Shown here: positions 1 through 7,801 of the stretch, in pieces
How positions within the stretch are numbered: position 1 is the first letter of the stretch
Layout: each line of letters starts with the position of its first letter
Source of the DNA: Caulobacter segnis
GTDB lineage: Bacteria > Pseudomonadota > Alphaproteobacteria > Caulobacterales > Caulobacteraceae
Direction: 5' to 3'
Assembly (NCBI RefSeq): GCF_029543125.1
Contig: NZ_JARQWW010000002.1
Location: 310,001 to 374,000, forward strand
DNA length: 64,000 nt
Notes under the pieces: generated by a model
Told to the model about the DNA's origin: nothing
Databases searched by the model: none
The model's input: only the letters and a program-made list of their open reading frames with translations
Program-made: the position numbers and the translations under genes

Positions 1-100
1 CGGCGTGGACATCAGCCCGATCGTCGCGTGGCTTGCACTGTCGGTGATCCGCATCATCTTCAACGCCTACGCCACTCCCATCCTGCTCACGCTCGGCTGA
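1..100 (+). CDS. YggT family membrane protein, C-terminal fragment
   Basis: An open frame enters from the left edge and stops at a TGA at 98-100. The 32 visible residues begin GVDISPIVAWL and form one hydrophobic helix with an Asp-Ile-Ser-Pro lead-in, as in the last transmembrane helix of YggT proteins. YggT and DUF167 (YggU) genes are neighbours in many proteobacteria, and a DUF167 gene starts two bases after this stop, which supports the call. The rest of the gene lies outside the window. Function of the family is poorly defined; it is an inner-membrane protein. Confidence 0.7.
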   Translation, partial: GVDISPIVAWLALSVIRIIFNAYATPILLTLG

Positions 101-102
101 GC

Positions 103-381
103 ATGGCCGCCCGGATCGCGGTCCGCCTGACGCCTCGCGGCGGGCGCGACCGCATCGACGGCTGGGACAAGGACGGCGATGGCCGCCCCTTCCTGAAGGC
201 GCGCGTCAGCGCCCCGCCGGAGGACGGCAAGGCCAATGCGGCCCTCGTCGTCCTGATCGCCAAGTCCCTGGGCGTGCCCAAGTCGGCGGTGACCATCGCC
301 TCGGGCCAGACCGCCCGTCTCAAGCAGATCGAGATCGAAGGCCTGGAGACCGACGAGGCGGTGAGCCGCCTCGCCGGCTGA
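103..381 (+). CDS. DUF167 (YggU) family protein
   Basis: A 92-residue basic protein starting MAARIAVRLTPRGGRD. It has the family features: a short beta strand, the conserved stretch LKARVSAPPEDGKANAAL near residues 28-45, and VTIASGQTARLKQIEI toward the end. I chose the ATG at 103 because the longer frame would overlap the upstream YggT-like gene and the protein core begins here. It is probably co-translated with that gene (stop at 98-100). The cellular role is not established; structures of the family show a small alpha/beta fold. Confidence 0.85.
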   Translation: MAARIAVRLTPRGGRDRIDGWDKDGDGRPFLKARVSAPPEDGKANAALVVLIAKSLGVPKSAVTIASGQTARLKQIEIEGLETDEAVSRLAG

Positions 382-387
382 TGCGGA

Positions 388-3300
388 TCACGCCAGTCCG
401 AAGTCCAGGTGGCTCGAGGTGAGCCCTGACGAACCGCCCGTCAGGTCGACGTTGTAATCAGCCTCGCCATGGAAGGCGTCCGTCAGGAAGCCACGGGTGC
501 CTTCGTAATAGATGCCGATCTTGGCCTGCATGCCGGCGTACATCAGGTAGCCGACCATGGCCGCCTTGGCGCCGATGGCGCTGCCGCCCAAGGCGGTGAA
601 ATAGGCAAGCTGCGTCATGACATAGGCGATGGCGGCGTTCACATCGACGCCCGCGGCCGTCGCCTCATCCACCCCGATGATCTTGTCATAGGCGGAGCGG
701 ATCGAGTCCTCGAACGACAGCGCGCCGTACTCCTGGGCGAACTGCTGCGAGCCCTGCCCCCCGGTGCCCAGGCTGACCGCGAAGTTGATGTAGCGGTTAT
801 CGGCGCTGAAGGTGGCGTAGTAGGGGTCGGTCAGATCGTTTTCGTTGTCGTCGCTGTTCACCAGATAGGCGACGCCTTCCCGGGTCGGCGTGGCGCCCGT
901 GAAGAACTGATAGGCCTGCAACGCCACCGCGGTCGTGTCGGCGGCGAACTCGACCATCTTGTCGATGACCGTGGCTTCGGAAATCAGCCCCGCCTTGAAC
1001 TGCGCCGAGATGTCCGCGAGTTGCTTGGCCTCTTCATAGACCGGGTTTGGAATCTCCTGGCCGTTCGGCAGGATGATGACAGGATCCGTCGCCTTCGCCG
1101 AGGTCGGATCGACGCCGGTGACCACGCCAAACCCGTTGTCGATCACCTCCTCCGGAGTCGTGCCGGGGCCCTGACCCGGGCTGGGCGGCGGAGGCGTGGT
1201 GGGCTCTTCCTCTTCCGGATCGGGCGTGACGACGAAGGGAACGTAGTTGACGTTCCCGCTGCTCGGCCCGAAGTCAAAGCTGTATCCCGCAGCCGTGAAG
1301 GTGACGTCCATCACCTTGGTGGTGTCGTTGATAAAGGCGCCGTGGTCGGCGTTGTCCACATAGTCCGTCACACGGACGTTGGTGATGTCGACCTCGGGAC
1401 CGCCGACCGTCTTGCCTTCCTCGCCCACACGGACGCCGGTGGATGTGCCGTCGATCGTGCCGTTGCGGATGATGACCGCGCCGGTGAAGGTGGCCGGGTT
1501 GGCGTTGTAGCTGGGCGCGTCGTCCCGAGCCTTGATGGTGATGGCGCCCGCGTTGTTATGCGACGTCCCCGCGCCGTTCGACGTGCCCACATCCGTGAAC
1601 GTGAAGTTCTGGATGGTGATGCCGCTGTAGGCGCCGCTCTTCAGATTGATGTCGATGCCCGCGCCGTGCTGGCCGATGTCGCCGAAGGAATCGCCCCGCC
1701 CGTACACGCCGACATTGGTCATGGTGACGCCGCTGATGAGGGCGTTGGCCAGGGCCTCTGTGTAGATGCCCTTGGCGCTGAGGTCCTCGAAGCGCGTGCC
1801 GGTGATCGCCACGTTCTTGAGCTGACCATCCGTCAGACTGGCCGTGCTCTTGGTGAAGTCCGTGCCCTGATAGCCGTCGACGATGGAGCCGCCGGTGATC
1901 GTCAGGCCGTCGATGTCCGCCGTCGTGGTCTTGTGCAGACCGAACAGGGAGTTCTCGATATTGACCTCGGTCAGAGCGATGTCCTGCACATCCGTGTCGA
2001 AGCGGACGCCCTGATAGAAGTCGTCGATCTTGATGCTTCTGAGCGTGAATCCGTCAGCCCGGACCGTCACGCCCGCGCCGGAATTGGCGTTGTAGGAGGT
2101 TTGCGGGCCGATCCAGTCCGACAGCTTGCCGGCGATCCCGGAATTGTCGGTGCTGAAGCCGCCCTTGATGATCGCGCCGGGCGCGCCGGCGATCGTCAGG
2201 TTGTCGACATCGACAATGATCTTCTCGTTATAGACTCCGGCCGCCACCTGGATAACGTCGCCCTCGTGGGCGTTGTCGATCGCTTCCTGGATCGTGGCGT
2301 AGTCGCCGCCCGCGCCCACCGTGATGGTGTCAGCGACGCCGTCGTCGATGTAGCCGGTGGAGGTGGAGGCCAGGACGTAGTCCGTCGTGTCCACCTTCAT
2401 GGTCGATGCAGTCTGGTTGTCGATATCCGCCACCAGACTGTCGATCGTGACATCGGCGATCGTCACCGCCGGCCCGGTCGTGACCTTTCCCGCCTCGCCT
2501 GCACGGATGCCAACGGAAGCACCGGTGATCGACCCATCCTCGATGATCAACTGGCCGGTGAAGCTGGCCGGATTGGCGCTGTAACTGGGTCCATCATTGC
2601 GGGCCTTCACGGCGATAGCAGCGCCGTTGGCGTCAGCCCCCCCGACATCGACAAGGGTGAAATCCCTGATCGTGATATCGGTGTAGCTGGCATACTTCAG
2701 ATTGAAGTCGATCCCGTTGCCGTTGAGACCACTGTCGTTACCCACCTTGCCCACGTTGTTCATCGTCACGCCGCCGAACACGGCATTCGAGAGGGCTTCG
2801 GCGTAAATACCCTTGTGGGTGATGTTCGCGAACGTGTTGTCGAGGAACTCCACGTCCACCACACGCCCCTGGGCGGTCGCTGTCGGCAGATCCACCCCGA
2901 TCGTCAGGTTCTCAAAGATGCTGTCCTTGATCGTCAAAGCGTGGATGTCGGTTTCGGTCGATTTCCCGAAACCGATCTTGCCGCCCGAGAAGGTCACGTC
3001 GTCGATGAGGATATCATTCGCGTCCGCGACGGCGCGGGCGTTGTAGTGGAAGTTGGAGACCTTGACGTCCTGGAGGGTGAAACCCGACGCCTGGATGGAG
3101 ACGCCGATTGAGCCGTTGGCGCCGGTTCCCTGAATGATCGTGGAGTCACCATCGCCGATGATCTTCAGGTCGGCCTTGTTGACCACGAAGGACGCATAGG
3201 TCCCCGGAGCGACCATGATGGTGTCGCCGCTGGACGCCGCGTCGATCGCCGCCTGAATGGTCGCGAAGCCGCCGGAGCCGGCCGTGCCTCCGGTCCCGAC

Positions 3301-4368
3301 CAGAAGAATGCGGCCGGAACCAGAGTCGTCGATCACGTCGACGCCCTTCAGCAGGTCGGCATTGGCGTTGCCGCTGCTCGTGGTCCGCCAGCCGCCGTCA
3401 ACCTTGGTCAGGCTTGTGATGCGGTCGTTGTAGATCACCGTATCGACGGCCGTGTCCGCGCTGCCTTCCTTGTAGGTCAGGAAGGTGTCCGCGCCGCTTG
3501 TCGCCAGCAGAGTGTCCGCGCCGGCTCCCGTCTCGATCCACATCGGCTGAGCCGCAGGAGAGAAGGTGTTGCCGGTAATGATCTGGCGCACATCAACAGC
3601 GCCCGTCAGATTCTTCAGGTTCAGTTCGGTGTCGATGTCGCTGGCGAAGGTGTTGCCGGTGACCGTGGTGATCGTGCCCGTGGTTCCGGACCCGAAAGTG
3701 ATCGCCGTGCCCATGTCATGGAACGTGTTGCCGGTGATCTGGGTGTTGGCGTTGAAGTTCGCAGCGTTGATGCCCGCCCGCGTGTTCTCGAACTCGTTGC
3801 CGGTGATAAGCGTCGTGCTGACCGAACCCTCCGACCAGATGGCGTTGGCCCATACGTCGTTCGCGTAGGCGCGAACATCGTTCTGGCCTGTGAATAGATT
3901 GTTCCGGATCGTCAGGCCGCCGCCCGCGCCGCCTGCACCCTGGGTGCGGATGGCATAGTTGGTGATCACCGACTGGAAGGCGCTCGGATCGGGCGGATTA
4001 TCCGTCGGGTCTCGGTCGAAGATCGAGTTTTCAACCACGTGGACGACGCCAGTCGGATTGTGGACGAGCAAGGAGGTTCCCGCCCCATTCGCGATCGGCT
4101 TGTCGTTCAGGAAACGAACTCCATCGATCGTGACCGCAGTCGCGCTGTTGATCGTCCACGCGCCTGTGATGGCGATGTCGGCCTTTGCGACACCGTCAGC
4201 GCGTGTGATCGTCACGCCCTTGTTGATGATCAGGCTTGCCGAATACGTGCCCGCTGCGAGCTTGATGATGTCGCCACTCTGTAGTGTGACGACGCCCGAT
4301 CCGGGATTGTAGGTACCGGCGAACAGCGCCTGAAGGTCAGACGCGCTGGAGATTTCGAACTGTGCCAT
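388..4368 (-). CDS. Large beta-helix surface protein with C-terminal RsaA-N-like anchoring domain
   Basis: 1326 residues with no signal peptide. There are three right-handed beta-helix modules, starting near residues 20, 366 and 687; the second and third open with an ATIQxAID motif and share long matching stretches (for example YxANPAxFTG), so one is a duplicate of the other. A short RTX-like GADTLLATSGADTF segment lies near residue 330. A Pro-rich linker (PTTPPPPSPGQGPG) near residue 1055 precedes a C-terminal domain (about 1110-1320) with AYQFFTGATPTREGVAYLV, NRYINFAVSLG and AYDKIIG. From memory these match the N-terminal LPS-binding part of Caulobacter RsaA. Export is probably by type I secretion, inferred from the absence of a Sec signal. 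The start at 4368 (MAQFEISS) has a G-rich Shine-Dalgarno; the longer frame to 4509 lacks one. Ligand or enzymatic activity is unknown. Confidence 0.8.
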   Translation of the reverse strand: MAQFEISSASDLQALFAGTYNPGSGVVTLQSGDIIKLAAGTYSASLIINKGVTITRADGVAKADIAITGAWTINSATAVTIDGVRFLNDKPIANGAGTSLLVHNPTGVVHVVENSIFDRDPTDNPPDPSAFQSVITNYAIRTQGAGGAGGGLTIRNNLFTGQNDVRAYANDVWANAIWSEGSVSTTLITGNEFENTRAGINAANFNANTQITGNTFHDMGTAITFGSGTTGTITTVTGNTFASDIDTELNLKNLTGAVDVRQIITGNTFSPAAQPMWIETGAGADTLLATSGADTFLTYKEGSADTAVDTVIYNDRITSLTKVDGGWRTTSSGNANADLLKGVDVIDDSGSGRILLVGTGGTAGSGGFATIQAAIDAASSGDTIMVAPGTYASFVVNKADLKIIGDGDSTIIQGTGANGSIGVSIQASGFTLQDVKVSNFHYNARAVADANDILIDDVTFSGGKIGFGKSTETDIHALTIKDSIFENLTIGVDLPTATAQGRVVDVEFLDNTFANITHKGIYAEALSNAVFGGVTMNNVGKVGNDSGLNGNGIDFNLKYASYTDITIRDFTLVDVGGADANGAAIAVKARNDGPSYSANPASFTGQLIIEDGSITGASVGIRAGEAGKVTTGPAVTIADVTIDSLVADIDNQTASTMKVDTTDYVLASTSTGYIDDGVADTITVGAGGDYATIQEAIDNAHEGDVIQVAAGVYNEKIIVDVDNLTIAGAPGAIIKGGFSTDNSGIAGKLSDWIGPQTSYNANSGAGVTVRADGFTLRSIKIDDFYQGVRFDTDVQDIALTEVNIENSLFGLHKTTTADIDGLTITGGSIVDGYQGTDFTKSTASLTDGQLKNVAITGTRFEDLSAKGIYTEALANALISGVTMTNVGVYGRGDSFGDIGQHGAGIDINLKSGAYSGITIQNFTFTDVGTSNGAGTSHNNAGAITIKARDDAPSYNANPATFTGAVIIRNGTIDGTSTGVRVGEEGKTVGGPEVDITNVRVTDYVDNADHGAFINDTTKVMDVTFTAAGYSFDFGPSSGNVNYVPFVVTPDPEEEEPTTPPPPSPGQGPGTTPEEVIDNGFGVVTGVDPTSAKATDPVIILPNGQEIPNPVYEEAKQLADISAQFKAGLISEATVIDKMVEFAADTTAVALQAYQFFTGATPTREGVAYLVNSDDNENDLTDPYYATFSADNRYINFAVSLGTGGQGSQQFAQEYGALSFEDSIRSAYDKIIGVDEATAAGVDVNAAIAYVMTQLAYFTALGGSAIGAKAAMVGYLMYAGMQAKIGIYYEGTRGFLTDAFHGEADYNVDLTGGSSGLTSSHLDFGLA

Positions 4369-4962
4369 TTCGGGCCCCCACCCAATGATTTGCCTCTCAG
4401 TTGCAATCGCCGGGCCCGACAACGCAGCCGGGAGCTCCATCCCGCCGCCTTTGCTGTTGTCTTCTTGAGATACTGCGTCGCAAGCGGGACGCCGCCCCAA
4501 GCCAAGCAATCACACCGCGGCGCGGGGACCTGAAACCCACACGCCGAACCACCACGGCGCGAACGCTTGCTCGCAGCAACCTTAAGAGTCAACGTTTTGT
4601 TAACCGGAATAAAGAGCTCAAAATCAGTGACTTATAGTTAATTTTGAGCGCAAAACCTTTTTCCACAAGGCTTTAATGACTCCATCACTAGGAGCAATTT
4701 TCTTTTTCACTACCTGCTGAATTCATAGCGACGGCGCAATCAAGCGACCGACATCTTATTGCATCGCAACATTCATCTTTCGGCGCGGCCACAAAGCGCA
4801 TCGAACGGAACGCTTCAGTGAGATTATAGTAAATATAGAATTTAGATCGGATTTACGCTTCCTACATTCAAATGTACGTGGATTTACCTCAATAATAATC
4901 AGCAACTTAAGAGACCAAATCGCATCTTCCGCGCCGAGGGATGGACTGCGCGGAAGAATTCG
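4369..4962. promoter_or_regulatory. AT-rich divergent intergenic region
   Basis: This 594-base gap separates the divergent beta-helix and metalloprotease genes and holds no convincing gene. From about 4590 to 4920 it is visibly AT-rich, in strong contrast to the GC-rich coding DNA around it, with runs such as TTTTGTTAACC and TTATAGTAAATATAG. It must hold both promoters. A perfect inverted repeat at 4616-4649 is listed separately. I could not assign exact -35 or -10 boxes. Confidence 0.6.
4616..4649. repeat. Perfect 9-bp inverted repeat in the divergent promoter region
   Basis: GCTCAAAAT at 4616-4624 is mirrored by ATTTTGAGC at 4641-4649, with a 16-base AT-rich spacer. It could be an operator for a dimeric regulator or an RNA hairpin in the leader of the beta-helix gene (start at 4368). 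No T-tract typical of a terminator follows immediately on the plus strand, although CCTTTTT lies eight bases further on. Confidence 0.5.
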
Positions 4963-6228
4963 ATGCCAAAGCCTGAGAATTTCTCCGCTACGGGCGACAT
5001 CTATGTCGACGGTCTGCTGTCGGGCCTGCGCTGGGCGACCGACACGCTGACCTACAGCTTTCCCACGACCGTTACGGCCTATGGGAGGAAGTACGGATAC
5101 AGCGAAACCGACAAAGGTTTCTCCGCCCTCACCACGAGCCAGCAGGCGGCGGTCAGCTCCGTGCTGGGCGATTTCTCAAAGGTCATCGCCCTGGACTTCG
5201 TAGAGGGATCCGAGGCTGGTGCGGACCTGCGATACGCCCGCACCGGCGCCACCAACACGGCTTGGGCTTACACCCCTCACGCCTCAGACGAAGGGGGCGA
5301 CGTCTGGATCTCCAGCATCAGCAGCTATTTCGGCAACAGCGCTAAAGGCGGCTACAGCTATCTCACCCTTCTGCACGAGACCGGCCACGCTCTCGGCCTG
5401 AAACATACAGACGAGCGTGAGGGCGCATTCGGCGTTCTGCCCTCCGATCACGACAGCATCGAGTATTCGGTGATGAGCTACCTGTCGTACGTCGGGGCCA
5501 CGGATAACGGCGGCTATCGCAACGGGACGTGGGACTATCCGCAGACCCTGATGCTGGACGACATCCGCGCCCTGCAACACGCCTATGGCGCACGCTTCGA
5601 CAAGGTGGGCGAGACGCAGGTCTATAGCTGGAGCCCGACGACCGGCGAACTATCCATCGACGGCGAAGGCCAGGGTCGTCCCGGCGGCAACCGGGTATTC
5701 ATGACGGTCTGGACCGGCGGGGCGGAGGTCACTTACGACTTTTCAGCCTATACGACCGATCTGGCTGTTGATCTGGCTCCAGGCGCCTGGTCGACGGTGT
5801 CGCGGGCGCAGCTTGCGCGCCTGGACCCGCGCGTCGATCCTATGAAGACCGCTGTCGGCAACATCGCCAACGCCTATCTCGTCAGCGAAGACGGCGTGGA
5901 CAATCTGATCGCCGCCGCCGTCGGCGGCAAAGGTAACGACAGCCTCAAGGGCAACACCGCCGACAACCGCCTGGCCGGCGGCGCCGGCGACGACATCCTG
6001 GACGGCCGCGAAGGTTTCGACACGGCTGTCTTCTCCGGGGCCGCCGCCGACTATGACTGGAGCCAGTCGGATGACGGCTCTTGGTGGATCGCCGATCTGC
6101 GCGAGGGTTCGCCGGACGGCCGCGACACCCTGATCGACATCGAACAGCTGGCCTTCTCCGACGGCCTGGTCGATCTGCCGCCGGTCGCGCTGGTCGGCCT
6201 GGCGCACACGGGCGAAGGCTTGGCATAG
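4963..6228 (+). CDS. Serralysin-type (M10) secreted zinc metalloprotease
   Basis: 421 residues without a Sec signal, as in type I-secreted serralysins. The zinc site HETGHALGLKH is at residues 138-148 and the Met-turn SVMSY at about 169-173. An RTX-like calcium-binding stretch (GGKGNDSLKG, then GGAGDDILDG) lies near 318-345, followed by the terminal FxxAAxDYDW-type module common in these proteins. It resembles the Caulobacter S-layer protease SapA as I remember it, but SapA is longer (about 650 residues) and carries an extra C-terminal region. Here the protein ends soon after the RTX module, so it has no RsaA-like anchor and may be released. GGAAGA about 8 bases upstream supports the ATG. It is divergent from the beta-helix protein that does carry the anchor. 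Confidence 0.88.
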   Translation: MPKPENFSATGDIYVDGLLSGLRWATDTLTYSFPTTVTAYGRKYGYSETDKGFSALTTSQQAAVSSVLGDFSKVIALDFVEGSEAGADLRYARTGATNTAWAYTPHASDEGGDVWISSISSYFGNSAKGGYSYLTLLHETGHALGLKHTDEREGAFGVLPSDHDSIEYSVMSYLSYVGATDNGGYRNGTWDYPQTLMLDDIRALQHAYGARFDKVGETQVYSWSPTTGELSIDGEGQGRPGGNRVFMTVWTGGAEVTYDFSAYTTDLAVDLAPGAWSTVSRAQLARLDPRVDPMKTAVGNIANAYLVSEDGVDNLIAAAVGGKGNDSLKGNTADNRLAGGAGDDILDGREGFDTAVFSGAAADYDWSQSDDGSWWIADLREGSPDGRDTLIDIEQLAFSDGLVDLPPVALVGLAHTGEGLA

Positions 6229-6237
6229 AAACGCAGA

Positions 6238-6264
6238 CGGCCCACGGGGAGAACCCACGGGCCG
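6238..6264. terminator. Hairpin between convergent genes
   Basis: CGGCCC at 6238-6243 pairs with GGGCCG at 6259-6264, and GGG/CCC pairs again inside the loop. It lies between the stop of the metalloprotease (6228) and the stop of the convergent permease (6290). There is no long T-tract on either side, so termination efficiency is uncertain. Confidence 0.45.
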
Positions 6265-6289
6265 CGCGATCTTCAGCTGAAAGCCAGCC

Positions 6290-7723
6290 TTAGCCGGCCA
6301 TGTCCTCCAGCTCCTTGCCGCGGGTCTCCTTCACCCAGGCCTGGACCAGGAAGTACGAGATCAGGGCGCTGACGGCGTAGAAGCCGTAGGTGAAGACGAG
6401 GCCGAGTCCCGCCGCCATGGCCGGGAAGCTGACCGAGATGGCGAAGTTGGCGATCCACTGGGCGAAGCCGGCCACGGCCAGGGCCGAACCGCGCATCTGG
6501 TTGGGGAACATCTCGCCCAGCATGACCCACATCACCGGGCCCCAGCTGAGGTTGAAGAACACCACATAGGCGTTGGCCGCGATCAGGGCGATCAGGCCGG
6601 TGCTGTCATTCAGGTGCAGAGCGCCGTCGAGCATTGTGGCGCGCGAGAAGCACCAGGCCATGACCGCCAGGGTCACGAACATGCCGGCCGAGCCGATCAG
6701 CAGCAGCGGCTTGCGGCCGATCTTGTCGATCACCGCGATGGCGCCCAGGCAGGCGGCGATGGAGAGCACGCCCGACAGGATGTTGATCTTCAGGGCGTCA
6801 TTCTCGGAGAAGCCCACCGACTGCCACAGCACCGCGCCGTAATAGAAGACGATGTTGATGCCCACGAGTTGCTGGAACACGGCCAGGATCAGGCCGGCCC
6901 AGACGATCGGGCGCACCTTGCGGGTGACGGGATCGAGCAGGTCGGCGAACTTGGGCTTGTGATCCGCGGCCAGGGTGGCGCGGATCTCGGCCACCTTGCG
7001 CTCGCCCGTCCCCGCGCCGAACAGCTTGGACAGCACGGCGGCCGCCTGGGCGTCCTTGCGCTTGACCACCAAGTATCGGGGGCTTTCGGGTATCGCCAGC
7101 AAGGCCAACAGATAGATCGCGGCCGGAACAACCTGCAGCCAGAACATCCAGCGCCAGGCGGGGAAGCCCATCCAGAACTCGGCGGTCGAGCCGCCGGCGG
7201 TGGCGGCCAGCACGTAGTTGGCCACGAAGGCGCCTGTCAGGCCGGTGATGATCATGATCTGCTGGACCGAGGACAGCCGCCCCCGGATCGAGGCCGGCGT
7301 CACTTCCGAGATGTAGGCCGGCGACAGCACCGAGGCCGCGCCCACGCCCAAGCCGCCGATGAAACGGGCGATGATGAAGTGCGCCGAGGTGTCCGCCGCC
7401 CCGGCCCAGATGGCCGAGATGATGAAGAGGACAGCCGCGACCTGCATCACCGTGCGGCGGCCAAGCGCGTCAGCCAGACGGCCGGCGGCGAAGGCGCCGA
7501 AGGCGCAGCCGAGGAGAATGGCGCCGACATTGAAGCCGGTTCCCAGGGCTGAAAGGTTGAAGGCCGCCTCGAGCCCTTCCTGCGTGCCGTTGATGACGCC
7601 GGAGTCGTAGCCGAACATGAATCCGCCGATGGTGGCGACGGCCACGATCAGGGCGATGAAGGCCATGTTCACTTGGTCGCCGCCCGCGATGTCGGGGCCG
7701 GAGCCCCCCGTCGGTCCTGCCAT
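6290..7723 (-). CDS. xylE: MFS sugar porter, probable D-xylose permease
   Basis: 477 residues with twelve hydrophobic segments of the sugar-porter branch of the MFS. Visible signatures are FGYDSGVINGTQ in helix 1, GRLADALGRR between helices 2 and 3, PESPRYLV after helix 6, QQLVGINIVFYYG in helix 7 and the second-half loop DKIGRKPLLL. These are the motifs of proton-coupled hexose or pentose importers. The gene lies 78 bases after xylD on the same strand, so it is likely the last gene of the xyl operon, which makes xylose the most likely substrate; other sugars cannot be excluded from sequence alone. ATG at 7723 has a GGGAG eight bases upstream. Confidence 0.85.
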   Translation of the reverse strand: MAGPTGGSGPDIAGGDQVNMAFIALIVAVATIGGFMFGYDSGVINGTQEGLEAAFNLSALGTGFNVGAILLGCAFGAFAAGRLADALGRRTVMQVAAVLFIISAIWAGAADTSAHFIIARFIGGLGVGAASVLSPAYISEVTPASIRGRLSSVQQIMIITGLTGAFVANYVLAATAGGSTAEFWMGFPAWRWMFWLQVVPAAIYLLALLAIPESPRYLVVKRKDAQAAAVLSKLFGAGTGERKVAEIRATLAADHKPKFADLLDPVTRKVRPIVWAGLILAVFQQLVGINIVFYYGAVLWQSVGFSENDALKINILSGVLSIAACLGAIAVIDKIGRKPLLLIGSAGMFVTLAVMAWCFSRATMLDGALHLNDSTGLIALIAANAYVVFFNLSWGPVMWVMLGEMFPNQMRGSALAVAGFAQWIANFAISVSFPAMAAGLGLVFTYGFYAVSALISYFLVQAWVKETRGKELEDMAG

Positions 7724-7801
7724 TTTGTTTTCTCCCGCCCGTAGCCTGTCTTTGCAGGTGGGCCGTTTCCTCGATGCGCCGGCGCTCTGCGTCCCGCTGG
7801 C

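Noticed and set aside
469-3111. Long open frame antisense to the beta-helix gene (880 codons)
   Set aside because: It has no recognisable domain, an Arg/Asp/Val-rich composition typical of the reverse frame in GC-rich DNA, and the opposite strand encodes a clear protein.
388-4368. Repeat array resembling a CRISPR or tandem repeat locus
   Set aside because: The repetition is at protein level (beta-helix rungs) with no conserved DNA repeat and spacer pattern.
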